In this document: positions 44,018 through 53,242 of the stretch, piece by piece
Position numbering within the stretch: the first letter of the stretch is position 1
How the letters are laid out: every line of letters begins with the position of its first letter
DNA from: Nonomuraea turcica
GTDB taxonomy: Bacteria; Actinomycetota; Actinomycetes; Streptosporangiales; Streptosporangiaceae
Assembly (NCBI RefSeq): GCF_030718205.1
Contig: NZ_JAUZQF010000003.1
Span: forward strand, 496,001-560,000
Direction: 5' to 3'
DNA: 64,000 bases
Position numbers and translations under genes: made by a program
Notes under the pieces: model-generated
What the model was told of the DNA's origin: nothing
Databases searched by the model: none
Seen by the model: the letters and a program-made list of their open reading frames with translations, nothing else

Positions 44018-45661
44018 ATGATCCCCTACCTTCGCATCACGGCGGCGCCCGTGCCCGACGACGCCACCGAGCACAAGGTCGTCGTCCGTGACGGCGTCGC
44101 GCTGGCCACGGACGTCTACCTACCCTCCGACGTGCCCGGCCCGCACCCGGCGATCCTCATACGGCTCCCCTACGACAAGGACGGCGCCTACTGCTTCATG
44201 CCGCAATTCGCCCGGCTCATGACGCGACGCGGATACGCGGCGGTGATTCAGGACGTCCGCGGCAAGTTCCGCTCCGAAGGTGCGACGGAGTTCGGACGTC
44301 ACGAGGTGGACGACGGCTGGGACACGATCGAGTGGATCGTGTCGCAGCCGTGGTCCGACGGCAACGTGGCCATGTGCGGCGACTCCTACTACGGCTACAC
44401 GTCGCTGGCCGCGGCGATGAGCGGTCATCCCGCGCTGAAGGCCATCGCACCCCGGCTCACCGGCACCCAGCTGTCCATGGTCCTGCCGAATCCGGACGGC
44501 ACCCGCGACGTCGAGCAGACCGCGCGGCGGGCCTACCTGGCCTCGATCTACATCGACCACGACACCTACGAGTGGGAGCCCGACTGGTCGCGCCGGCCGC
44601 TGCGGGACGGCTTCGAGGAGTTCTTCGCCGAGCTCGGCAAACGTTCGGCAGGGTTCGACGCCGAGTTCGAACCTGAGAGCTGCCACGTTCCCGCGCCCCT
44701 GGAACGGCTGCTCCGCCAGGAGTGGACGGTGCCCATCCTCTTCACTGTCGGCTGGTTCGACAACTGCGCGTCCTGGTCCTGGCACGACATCAGGGCGCTC
44801 GCGGAGAGCCCTGCCTGGTCGCAGCAGCTCCACCTGCGCATGGAGCCGATCGACCACGAAAACAGCCGGCTGGACGATGCCCCCGCCCAGGACGCGTCCA
44901 TCGGCGAAGATGCGATCGCCAGGGTTCTCGGCCCCACCCTGGACTTCTTCGACCGCGTCGTCCGCGGCCTGCCCGGACCGCCGATCCCCAGAGTTCACTA
45001 CGAGGTCTGCCATGGGGATGTCCGCACCGCCGAGGTCTGGCCGCCGAAGGACGCGCACGAGGTGCGGATGTTCATGACCGGACACGAAGGCGAGCGCGTG
45101 CTCACCCTCGAGCGGCCCGCCACGAGCACGAGGATCAGCTGGAATCACGACCCGGCGGATCCGGTGCCCTCGATCGGCCGGGACCCCTTCGCGATCCTCG
45201 GCGACTGGCACGACATCGGCGACGTGGGGCGACGCGTCGACGTCGTGCAGTTCAGGGGCCCTGCTGCCGAACACGACCAGGTCTATGCCGGACCGGTCTC
45301 GGTCCGGGTGCCTTTCGAGTCCAGTGTCCAGTTCACCCACCTGCACGCACGCCTCCTGGACATCGACGTCGAGGGCCGCGCCTTCCTCATCGCCAAGGGG
45401 CAGACCCAGGTCGTCGTACCCGGTAACGGCCTCACCGCAGTCGATCTCCTCCACGTCGGCTACCGGCTGCGCCGTGGCCACCGCCTGGCGTTGCAACTCA
45501 TGAGCAGCGACTTCCCTGATTACGTCCTGGCCCCGGGCGACGGCGGCGACCCCTTCGAAGCCGTCGCGCCCGCAGCGTCGCGCCAGACCATCGGCACCGG
45601 CGAGTCCGCCGTGCTGAGCCTGTGGGCGCTCGACCCGTCCGGCGACTCGCCCACCAACTGA
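44018..45661 (+). CDS. CocE/NonD-family (X-Pro dipeptidyl-peptidase-like) hydrolase 1
   Basis: Alpha/beta hydrolase of 547 residues related to cocaine esterase and X-Pro dipeptidyl peptidases. The nucleophile is Ser123 in CGDSYYGYTS, the acid is Asp in GWFDNCASWS (about 248) and the base is His in IDHENSRLDD (about 278). The C-terminal jelly-roll domain has FRGPAAEHDQVYAGPVSV. The catalytic triad is complete. No signal peptide, so cytosolic. Starts 19 bp after the amidase; it likely cleaves an ester or amide of the same substrate. Confidence 0.87.
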   Translation: MIPYLRITAAPVPDDATEHKVVVRDGVALATDVYLPSDVPGPHPAILIRLPYDKDGAYCFMPQFARLMTRRGYAAVIQDVRGKFRSEGATEFGRHEVDDGWDTIEWIVSQPWSDGNVAMCGDSYYGYTSLAAAMSGHPALKAIAPRLTGTQLSMVLPNPDGTRDVEQTARRAYLASIYIDHDTYEWEPDWSRRPLRDGFEEFFAELGKRSAGFDAEFEPESCHVPAPLERLLRQEWTVPILFTVGWFDNCASWSWHDIRALAESPAWSQQLHLRMEPIDHENSRLDDAPAQDASIGEDAIARVLGPTLDFFDRVVRGLPGPPIPRVHYEVCHGDVRTAEVWPPKDAHEVRMFMTGHEGERVLTLERPATSTRISWNHDPADPVPSIGRDPFAILGDWHDIGDVGRRVDVVQFRGPAAEHDQVYAGPVSVRVPFESSVQFTHLHARLLDIDVEGRAFLIAKGQTQVVVPGNGLTAVDLLHVGYRLRRGHRLALQLMSSDFPDYVLAPGDGGDPFEAVAPAASRQTIGTGESAVLSLWALDPSGDSPTN

Positions 45662-45676
45662 ACGGAGCACATCATC

Positions 45677-47374
45677 GTGAACTGGACCGGGACCATCCGC
45701 CCGGTGCCCGAAGAGGTGCGGACTGACATGGTGCCGATGCGGGACGGAATCCGCCTTGCCACAGACGTCTATCTTCCACGCTCACCCGAGAGCGCCCTGC
45801 CCGCGATCTTGATAAGACTCCCGTACGGGAAGACCAGCGAGTACTGTTTCGCGGACCAGATCGCGGCGCGCCTGACGGCTCGCGGCTACGCCTGCGTCGT
45901 CCAGGACGTCCGGGGCAAGTTCGACTCCGAGGGCGAGACCTTCGGGCTGCTCAGCGAAGCCGCCGACGGCTTCGACACACTCGACTGGATCGTCGCCCAG
46001 CCCTGGTCGGACGGACGGGTGGGCATGTTCGGCGACTCCTACTTCGGATTCACCCAGTGGGCCGCGGCGAGCACGTCCCATCCCGCCCTCCGGGCGATCG
46101 TGCCCCGGGTCACCACGCACGCCTTCGACCGCTTTCCGCAGCAGCCCGAGTCCACCGTCATCGACCCTCCGTGGTTGACCTTCGGCGTCTACCTCCAGCA
46201 GTGCTGGGTTGACCGCGGGCTCAACGAGCAGACTGTCGACTACCGGGTGCGTCCCCTCACCGCGGCGTTCGAAGCCGTCTTCCGGGACCTGGGAGCTCGT
46301 TCGCCATGGTTCGACCAGTTCATCCACGGACCGCTGCGGGCCCCGGTCTTCCCGTCCGGCCACCCGCTCCGCGCCCGCCCTATTCCCGTCCTGCACACCG
46401 TCGGCTGGTACGACAACCTCGCCATCGCCTCTATGCGGTCCTATGCCGAGTTCCTCGCCGATCCGAACTGGGGTCCGCTGCAGTACCTGTTCGCCGACTC
46501 GATCGATCACGAGAACTACCATCTGGACTACGTCCCGGTACGGCCCGAACATGACCACGCGACGATGGATCCGAAGGCCATGGAGCTCCTCCTGGACCGC
46601 TATGTCGAGCCCGCCATCGACTTCTTCGACGCCTTCGTCCGCGAGAGCGCCGACGCGGAGCGGTTTCCCCGCGTCCAGTGGCACCAGGGCCATGTCGGCT
46701 ACCGCACCGCGGGAACCTGGCCTCCGGAGAACGCCCGAAAGGTGATGCTGTACCTCGACGGCCTCGATCGGGCCGCCGAGGGGGAGGGCGGGGTTCTCAC
46801 CCTCACCGCACCGGCCGGCGACCAGCAGGCCACCTGGCGGTACGACCCCTCGAACCTCGTCCCCTCCAGCACTCTCAGCTCCTGGTCCCAGTTGCGTGAC
46901 TGCTCCGATGAGGCTGCGGCGGGCGAGAGGCCGGACGTGCTGCGCTTCGACCTGCCGGCGGTGGAGGAGGAGATCGATCTCGCCGGACCCGTCGATCTGT
47001 GGGTGGCGGTGGACTCCACCGCCGAGCGGGCCGATGTCTTCGCCAAGCTCCTCGACGTCGCCCCTGACGGCCGGGCGACCCTGATCGTCCGCGGCCAGGG
47101 AACCCTCACCAACCCGTCGCCTGACGCCGAGGTCCGCATCGAAATGGGTCACGTCGGCCTGCGGATCAGGCGCGGCCACAAGGTACGCCTGCACATCGCG
47201 AGCAGCGACTACCCGGAGTACGTCCCCAGCACTGGGGACGCCCGCAACCCATGGACCGCCGCCGACCGCCGCGCGTCCACCCAGGTGTTGCACTCTTGCC
47301 TTGCCACACCGGCTCGCCTCAGCCTCACGGTAATGGACGGCGCACCAGAAAACCGGCTTCAGGTCGGCGAGTAG
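45677..47374 (+). CDS. CocE/NonD-family hydrolase 2
   Basis: Second hydrolase of the same family, 565 residues, a tandem paralogue of the preceding gene (shared DVYLP, LIRLPY, VQDVRGKF, PWSDG and SIDHEN segments). Nucleophile Ser in FGDSYFGFTQ (about 120), Asp in GWYDNLAIAS, His in DHENYHLDY. Differences in the cap region suggest a different ester or amide bond. GTG start, 15 bp downstream of the first copy. Last gene of the O4 operon. Confidence 0.87.
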   Translation: MNWTGTIRPVPEEVRTDMVPMRDGIRLATDVYLPRSPESALPAILIRLPYGKTSEYCFADQIAARLTARGYACVVQDVRGKFDSEGETFGLLSEAADGFDTLDWIVAQPWSDGRVGMFGDSYFGFTQWAAASTSHPALRAIVPRVTTHAFDRFPQQPESTVIDPPWLTFGVYLQQCWVDRGLNEQTVDYRVRPLTAAFEAVFRDLGARSPWFDQFIHGPLRAPVFPSGHPLRARPIPVLHTVGWYDNLAIASMRSYAEFLADPNWGPLQYLFADSIDHENYHLDYVPVRPEHDHATMDPKAMELLLDRYVEPAIDFFDAFVRESADAERFPRVQWHQGHVGYRTAGTWPPENARKVMLYLDGLDRAAEGEGGVLTLTAPAGDQQATWRYDPSNLVPSSTLSSWSQLRDCSDEAAAGERPDVLRFDLPAVEEEIDLAGPVDLWVAVDSTAERADVFAKLLDVAPDGRATLIVRGQGTLTNPSPDAEVRIEMGHVGLRIRRGHKVRLHIASSDYPEYVPSTGDARNPWTAADRRASTQVLHSCLATPARLSLTVMDGAPENRLQVGE

Positions 47375-47431
47375 TCCGCCGTCCACGACGGCATCGAGCA
47401 CAGGACGGGCAAGGCCGACCTCCGCTCGTTT

Positions 47432-47451
47432 TATGTAACGACTGTTTCATA
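47432..47451. promoter_or_regulatory. Regulon operator O5, before the FAD oxidase
   Basis: TATGTAACGACTGTTTCATA, an imperfect palindrome, flanked by TTT and TC exactly as in O1. Lies 94 bp before the oxidase start. Confidence 0.65.
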
Positions 47452-47545
47452 TCACGCCTTCCGCGCGCCACAGTCGGCGTGCGGTCGCGCCCGCGGGAAC
47501 CCACCGCATCGGCCGCCGAGACACGGCTCACCTCTTGGAGCACAC

Positions 47546-48933
47546 ATGAGTACCAAGACCGATCAACAAGCCGCCGCTGTCGCGGCACTGCGCGGAGCCG
47601 AACACACTCCACTGTGGCTGGCCGCCCTCGATCGCCCGGCGCCCCGGCCACCGGCCGACGGCGACGTGTCCGTGGATCTGGCCGTCGTCGGCGGAGGATT
47701 CACCGGGTTGTGGAGCGCCCTACGGGCCGTGGAGCGCGATCCTGGCCGCGACATCCTGCTGGTCGAGGGTGACCGCATCGCCGAGCACGCCACCGGTCGC
47801 AATGGCGGCTTCTGCGACGCGAGCCTTACCCACGGCGAGGAGAACGGACGGCGGCGCTGGCCCGACGAATACGACGAACTACACGAACTCGGTCTGCGCA
47901 ACCTCGACGAGATCGAGCAGACCATCGGGAGGTACGGAATCGACTGCGGTTTCATCCGCTCGGGCACGCTCGCCGTGGCCACTCGCCGACACGAGGCCAC
48001 GAAGTTCGGGCCGGATTCACCCGGCTTCCTCAATCGCGACGCGGTGCGGGGTTTGGTGAACTCGCCGACCTACCTCGCCGGGCGACTGCTACCGGACGAA
48101 GCCGCGGTCGTGGATCCCGCGCGGCTGGCGTGGGGACTGGCCGACGCCGCCGAGGCACTCGGCGTCCGCATCGCGGAGAACACCCGCGTGGTTCGCATGG
48201 AAGGACAGGGAGACCGGATCATCCTCCACACGGAGCGAGGCAGGATCAACGCCGCCAGGTGATCGTGGCGACCAACGCCCACACCCCGCTGCTCCGCTGG
48301 ATGCGGGCGGCGATCGTCCCAGTGTACGACTACGTCCTGGCCACCGAACCGCTCTCTCCAGAGCATCTGCGCTCCATCGGCTGGGACCAGCCGTTCGGCA
48401 TCTTCGACAGCGGCAACCAGTTCCACTACTACCGGCGCACCCCGGATGACCGGATCCTCTGGGGTGGCTACGACGCGATTTACCACTACGGCCGATCGAT
48501 CAGAGCCGAGCACGAGGACCGGGACCAGACCTACGGAAAGCTCGCGCTCCATTTCTTCGAGACGTTCCCGCAGCTCGCGGGCATCCGGTTCACCCATCGG
48601 TGGGCCGGGGTGATCGACACCTGCAGCCGCTTCTCCGCGTTCTTCGGCCTCACCCGCGGCCGCCGTGTCGCCTACGCGGCAGGTTTCACCGGCCTCGGTG
48701 TGGGAGCGTCCCGATTCGCCGCCGACGTCATGCTCGACCTGCTCTCGGGCCAGCAGACCGAACGAACGCGTCTGGAAATGGTGCGGAAGCGGCCCTTGCC
48801 CTTCCCGCCCGAGCCGTTGACGTGGATAGGCATCCAGACCACCCGATGGTCCCTCGCGCGTGAGGACCGCACAGGCAGGAGGAACCTCTGGCTGCGTGTC
48901 CTGGACCGTCTCGGCCTCGGGTTCGCCTCATGA
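47546..48933 (+). pseudogene. FAD-dependent amine/D-amino-acid oxidase (PuuB-like), single-base frameshift
   Basis: DAO-fold flavoenzyme that would be about 462 residues. The first frame carries the FAD motif LAVVGGGFTGLWSAL, ATGRNGGFCDAS and runs to a TGA at 48260. The downstream frame resumes at RQVIVATNAHTPL and continues through GQFHYYRR-type and GFTGLGVGASRFAADVML segments to 48933. One missing base near 48248-48254 (GCCGCC where GCCCGCC is expected) explains the break, and no other lesion is seen, so it is a recent mutation or a sequence error. ATG with TTGGAGC upstream, under operator O5. Relatives oxidise gamma-glutamylputrescine or other amines, fitting oxidation of the amine released by the amidase. 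Confidence 0.8.
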
Positions 48934-49002
48934 CCGGGGCCACGGCGGGTTCACGGCGCTTCATCTGCGCGGACCCTGCTGGCTTAGGCGGCCGCGCCCG
49001 GC

Positions 49003-49193
49003 AGGGCCTCCGCCGCCCTGCAGACCGCTCACCGGTCACTCGGAAGCATCGCCGCCACACAGTTATTCGGCATCTGGGAGGCGGACCCCGGCACCGACGT
49101 CGACGTCGAGGTGGGCGAGGCGTTCCTGGTGCTCGTGGGCTCGGGCACGGTGACGTTGGAGGACGTCAGCTCTATCGAGCTTCGGCGAGGGGC
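49003..49193 (+). pseudogene. Cupin-domain protein remnant
   Basis: In the 445-bp stretch after the oxidase, a plus-strand frame without a good start reads LGSIAATQLFGIWEADPG, then VEVGEAFLVLVGSGTVTLED and SSIELRRGA, then loses similarity. This is the first half of a small cupin of the type often found beside PuuB-like oxidases. The metal-binding second half is gone. Between 49197 and 49378 the minus strand shows a short frame (LTREFSFRSPGRPVPAEGAR) faintly like a hot-dog protein, too weak to call. Confidence 0.6.
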
Positions 49194-49378
49194 TGACGCA
49201 CCGGCCCCAGAGGTCCACACCTCCCGCCCGTTGCCGTCAGCTCCACCCGCGCCCCCTCGGCGGGCACGGGCCGGCCCGGGCTGCGGAAGCTGAACTCCCG
49301 GGTGAGCACGCCGAGGTGTGCGACACGGCGCGGCCGTTTCGGGGCAGTGGACACGGCCTTCCTCGGAATGTGCTGTGG

Positions 49379-50584
49379 TCAGGTCAGTTCGACCTGTACC
49401 GGGAGTGATTCCCAGGCGCGGAGCGTGTTGTTGTGATGCCGTCTCGCCGGACCGGCGATCTCGATCCGCTTCACCCGCCGGGCGAGCGCCGTCAACAGCG
49501 CCTCCGCCTCCAGTCGGGCCACGTGCTGGCCGACGCATTGGTGCAGCCCCATGCCGAATCCGACGTGACCCGAGGGATCGCGGGCGAGGTCGAAGGCATC
49601 CGGATCGGTCCACTTCCTGGGGTCCCGGTTCGCCGAGCCCAGGAACATGAGGATCTTCTTGCCATCCGGTATGGCCGCGCCCCCGACCTCTATGTCGGTG
49701 GTCGCCGTCCGGAAGAAGGTCTGGACCGGGGACTCCCAGCGAACCGCTTCGTCGAACGCGACCCGCGCGAGATACGGCTCTTCCCGTAGCCGCTGCCACT
49801 GTTCGGGATGGGTGGCGAACGCGTACAGCACCGCTGCGAGGCCGTGCACTGTCGTGTCGACGCCCGCTGAAAGCAGGCTGCGTACCACCAAAGGTGCCTG
49901 TTCGGGAGTGATGTCACCGCGGTCGGCCGCCGCCCAGATCTGTGCGCCGAATCCGTGGTCGGCGAGCACATCCCGCGCGCACTGGGCGTTGACCCAGGCC
50001 GACAGGTCGGCGACGCGGCGGTTTCCCTTCTCGACGAGGTCGTTGGGCGGGCCGAAGGCGTTGAACAGGTGGTCGCCGTACGGCAGCAGGTTTTCCCTGC
50101 CCTCCCGGGGGATGCCGACCGCGTCGGGGAAGACCCGCAAGGGGAACGCCATGGCGAGGCGTTCGGCCGCGTCGAACTGCCTCTCCCGGACGACGTCCTC
50201 GACCAGTTCTTCCGCGTCTGAGAACCACGCTGTGCGTAGTTTGCGCAGTGCGCGGGGGCCGAGGATCTTCGACAGCACCGCCCTCGGCGCGTCGTGCCGA
50301 GGCGGGTCGGCCTCCAGGAGCAGGCTGGGAGGCCGCCAGGGCTCTTCGTAGCGGAAGTTGGACAGCCCGACACCGGCACCGGATTGGAACGCCTGCCAGT
50401 TGATCAAGGCGGCGTGCACGTCCTCGTAACGACCCATCGCATAGACGTCGTACCGCGTCAGGTGCACGACCGGACCGACATCGCGAAGCGCGACCTGGAA
50501 CGCGATCGGGTTTTCGAGCACTTCATGGGAGAACGGGTCGACGTCCGACGTCGGAAGGTCTTGCGCCAGCGTGGATACAGCCAT
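49379..50584 (-). CDS. Cytochrome P450
   Basis: Soluble bacterial P450 of 401 residues. I-helix SAGVDTTVHG (about 240), ExxR in FDEAVRWESP, and the haem loop FGMGLHQCVGQ with Cys near 350. The SAGVDTT motif and HECVG-type loop resemble the CYP199/para-methoxybenzoate O-demethylase group, so O-dealkylation of an aromatic acid is a reasonable guess. It follows a 2Fe-2S flavin reductase by 27 bp, its likely electron donor. ATG with GGAGT upstream. Confidence 0.88.
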   Translation of the reverse strand: MAVSTLAQDLPTSDVDPFSHEVLENPIAFQVALRDVGPVVHLTRYDVYAMGRYEDVHAALINWQAFQSGAGVGLSNFRYEEPWRPPSLLLEADPPRHDAPRAVLSKILGPRALRKLRTAWFSDAEELVEDVVRERQFDAAERLAMAFPLRVFPDAVGIPREGRENLLPYGDHLFNAFGPPNDLVEKGNRRVADLSAWVNAQCARDVLADHGFGAQIWAAADRGDITPEQAPLVVRSLLSAGVDTTVHGLAAVLYAFATHPEQWQRLREEPYLARVAFDEAVRWESPVQTFFRTATTDIEVGGAAIPDGKKILMFLGSANRDPRKWTDPDAFDLARDPSGHVGFGMGLHQCVGQHVARLEAEALLTALARRVKRIEIAGPARRHHNNTLRAWESLPVQVELT

Positions 50585-50611
50585 GGGGTGGGACTCCTTC
50601 GGGAGAACTGG

Positions 50612-51565
50612 TCACAGGTCCAGGACGAGCCGGTCTGAGCATGAGCTCGACACGCAGACGAACATGCAGTCGCCCGCGGCGCGCTCATCGTCGTCGAGAA
50701 GAGAGTCGCGGTGCTCGGGCTCACCAGCCAGCACTCCGGTCTCGCAGGTGCCGCAGACGCCCTTTCTGCACGAGGTGAGCACATGCACGCCGGCATCGGT
50801 GATCACATCCAGCACCGACTGCCCCGGTCGCACGTCCAGAGTGTGGCCCGAGCGGCTGAGCTCGACCTGGAAGGGCGTCCTCCGCGCGGGCGCGTGCTGC
50901 TCCTTGGGCACGAACCGCTCTGTGCGCACCTGTCCCGCGGGGTAGTGCGCGCTGTGTCGTTCCACCGCCTTCAAGAGTCCTTCGGGCCCGCAGCAGTAGA
51001 CCTTCGTGGCTGAGCCCTCCGTCGGCAGCCACGCGGGCAGGTCGAGCAGGCCCTGCTCGTCCTCGGGTACGACGGTCACCCTGTCGCCGTATCCGCCCAG
51101 TTCGTCCAGGAACGCCATCGTGGCGCGTGAGCGGCCGCCGTAGAACAGCCGCCAGCCGACACCGAGCACTTCAGCCTGATGCACCATGGGCAGCAGTGGC
51201 GTGATGCCGATGCCGCCCGCGATGAACAGGTAGTGCTCGGACGGCACGAGCCGGAAGTTGTTCCGCGGGCCGCCGATCGCGACCCGATCGCCGATCTGGA
51301 GGTGCCGGTGGATGTAAGCGGAGCCGCCACGGCTTTCGGGCTCGTGGAGCACCCCGATCCGGTAGGTGCCGGGGTCCCACCGGTCACCGCAGAGCGAGTA
51401 CTGGCGGGTCAGGCCGTTCGGCAGCAGCACGTCGACATGCGCGCCCGGCGCCCAATCGGGAAGCCTCCCGCCTTTGGGGTGCTGGAGCGTCACGGCGACG
51501 ACTCCGTCGGCCATCTCCTCCTTGGCCGACACCACCAAATCGAGTTGTGTGCCCGGCACCATCAT
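50612..51565 (-). CDS. Phthalate-dioxygenase-reductase-type flavin/2Fe-2S reductase
   Basis: Electron-transfer protein of 317 residues (VanB/PDR type). FMN domain RQYSLCGD (about 53), NAD domain FIAGGIGITPLLPM and YCCGPEGLLKAV, C-terminal plant-type ferredoxin with SCRKGVCGTCETGVLAG and a fourth Cys in FVCVSS. It takes electrons from NADH to the P450 encoded downstream. A direct P450-PDR pairing without separate ferredoxin is a less common arrangement. ATG at 51565 has GAGGAGC upstream. A perfect TCTCAA-CGA-TTGAGA palindrome lies 67 bp before it. Confidence 0.9.
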   Translation of the reverse strand: MMVPGTQLDLVVSAKEEMADGVVAVTLQHPKGGRLPDWAPGAHVDVLLPNGLTRQYSLCGDRWDPGTYRIGVLHEPESRGGSAYIHRHLQIGDRVAIGGPRNNFRLVPSEHYLFIAGGIGITPLLPMVHQAEVLGVGWRLFYGGRSRATMAFLDELGGYGDRVTVVPEDEQGLLDLPAWLPTEGSATKVYCCGPEGLLKAVERHSAHYPAGQVRTERFVPKEQHAPARRTPFQVELSRSGHTLDVRPGQSVLDVITDAGVHVLTSCRKGVCGTCETGVLAGEPEHRDSLLDDDERAAGDCMFVCVSSSCSDRLVLDL

Positions 51566-51631
51566 CCATGCTCCTCGTGTGTCTCCGGACTTCCGAGGAT
51601 GGGCCGATCGAAGCGGCGCCGACTACGGGCT

Positions 51632-51646
51632 TCTCAACGATTGAGA
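51632..51646. promoter_or_regulatory. Operator candidate TCTCAA-CGA-TTGAGA
   Basis: Perfect 6-3-6 palindrome between the IclR gene and the reductase-P450 operon. The adjacent IclR protein is the likely binder. Confidence 0.5.
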
Positions 51647-51722
51647 GAGAACATCACGTCCTCTGCGGCTCGCCGTCACCCGGCCACATGTCACGAAAAG
51701 AACCGTGATGCCTTCTCGATGC

Positions 51723-52538
51723 TCAGATACGGGGGCCGCTCCGCATGGCCCGCGCGACTCCCCGCGCCGCGGACTGCAGCGCGGGGAGCTGCATACGGGC
51801 GTTGGCGTCATTCGGCACGATCACCGACAGAGCCGCGATCACCTGGTCGTCGCCTCCCCGAACCGGCACCGCGATGCCGGTGGCGTGTTCGTCGATGAAT
51901 CCGGGGCAGAACGCGTACCCGCTCTTGCGCACCCCGGCCAGGAACACGCGCAGACGTCTCGGATCGACAATCGTGTTCCTGGTGTACGTCCGCAACGGGC
52001 GGTGGATGATCTTCTCCTGGAACTCCGACGACGCGTGCGCCAGCAGGATCAGGCCCGAGGACGAGGCGTGCAGCGGCAGGCGCCCGGCGATACGAGTGAT
52101 GTTGATGACCGCTCCCGGCGCCGACAACCGCTCGACGAACAGCACCTCCTCGCCCTCGACCACCCCGAGCTGGGCGTGATGCCCCACCACGGCGTGCAGG
52201 TCCTCGAGAAACGGCATCGCAGCTTCGCGCAGGCTCAAGGTCGGAGATGCCCTGGATGCCAGTTCCCACAGCCGGACCCCGATGCGGACCTTGCCGTCGG
52301 CGTCCCGGCTGAGCCAGCCGTAGGACACCAGGATCTTCACCATCCGCGAAGCCGTCGCGATGTGCAGTCCGGAACGGCGCGCGATCTCGGTGACACGCAG
52401 GGCCGGAGTATCCGGGTCGAAGGCCTCGAAGATGCTCACCACCCGGGACAGCACGGACTCGCCGGTAGGTGTTCGCGCCAACCGTTTCTCCCTTCCGGGG
52501 GTTCCCATCCCGCTTGCCCCGGCGGCAAGGCTCTCCAT
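51723..52538 (-). CDS. IclR-family regulator of the P450 operon
   Basis: Regulator of 271 residues. HTH at about 25-90 (SVLSRVVSIFEAF, VTEIARRSGLHIATASRMVKIL), effector domain with GYAFCPGFIDEHATGIAVPV. The start is uncertain; ATG 52538 (MESLAAG) was chosen, with GGGGA 11 bases upstream. Same strand as the reductase-P450 operon that follows after 157 bp, which contains a perfect palindrome. Confidence 0.82.
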   Translation of the reverse strand: MESLAAGASGMGTPGREKRLARTPTGESVLSRVVSIFEAFDPDTPALRVTEIARRSGLHIATASRMVKILVSYGWLSRDADGKVRIGVRLWELASRASPTLSLREAAMPFLEDLHAVVGHHAQLGVVEGEEVLFVERLSAPGAVINITRIAGRLPLHASSSGLILLAHASSEFQEKIIHRPLRTYTRNTIVDPRRLRVFLAGVRKSGYAFCPGFIDEHATGIAVPVRGGDDQVIAALSVIVPNDANARMQLPALQSAARGVARAMRSGPRI

Positions 52539-52644
52539 GAGACGATCGTCCCCTTCGCCCCACCCGGTCCACGAGACAGATGACCAATGGACCAAGATCG
52601 CGGCCTTCCACATCGATGCACTGCTTTGTCTCGGGCCCTTGCGG

Positions 52645-53151
52645 TCACCCGTGCGCGACCCGGACCAAGAGATCCAGGAAGACGCGCCGTTCGGCATCGT
52701 CAAGATTGCGCAGCAGACCTTCATTGATCGCGGTCGCCACCGTGTGAATCTCGGTCAGACGTGCCCGGCCGGCCGGCGTGGCCACGATACGGCGGCTGCG
52801 CCGGTCATCACGGTGGGGCTCACGACGAACCAGGCCCTCCCGCGCGAGGTCGTCGACGATGGCGACGATCGCACTGGGATCGATGCCCAGCAACACGCCC
52901 ATCTCTCGTTGTGATCGGTTGCCGTCCTCCACGGCCACGACGAGAACGGTGTAGTGCCGACTGCGCATGCCGTGGGCCTGCAGCGCCCGATTGAAGTCGC
53001 TGATCGCCCGCCCGCCCGCACGGGCCAGCAGATAGCCGGCACCCGCCGCGAGCGAGGGCGGCAGGTAGTCACCGGCCGCGAGCTGCGGTGCGACGGCTTG
53101 TTCCTGGCTGATGGTGCCCTCCCCGGCTGAAACGCCTACCCCGTTCTCCAC
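52645..53151 (-). CDS. MarR-family regulator
   Basis: Winged-helix regulator of 168 residues: RALQAHGMRSRHYTVLVVAVEDGNRSQ, then GVLLGIDPSAIVAIVDDLAREGLVRRE (recognition helix) and the wing DDRRSRRIVATPAG. GTG 53151 is the longest start and has no obvious ribosome site, so the true start may be internal. It is divergent from an SDR remnant and the amidohydrolase. A 25-bp palindrome at 53171-53195, 20 bp from its start, is its likely operator. Confidence 0.83.
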   Translation of the reverse strand: MENGVGVSAGEGTISQEQAVAPQLAAGDYLPPSLAAGAGYLLARAGGRAISDFNRALQAHGMRSRHYTVLVVAVEDGNRSQREMGVLLGIDPSAIVAIVDDLAREGLVRREPHRDDRRSRRIVATPAGRARLTEIHTVATAINEGLLRNLDDAERRVFLDLLVRVAHG

Positions 53152-53170
53152 TCATCTTAATGGAAACCAT

Positions 53171-53195
53171 CAATCATTGACATTCACAATGATTG
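53171..53195. promoter_or_regulatory. MarR operator candidate
   Basis: CAATCATTG-N7-CAATGATTG, perfect 9-bp arms. It overlaps a rightward promoter with TTGACA at 53178-53183 and GACAAT 18 bp later, so binding would block transcription of the amidohydrolase. Confidence 0.65.
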
Positions 53196-53242
53196 CGCAT
53201 GACAATCTACGCGTTGGCACCGCAGAAAGGAGGCCTTGTTCG

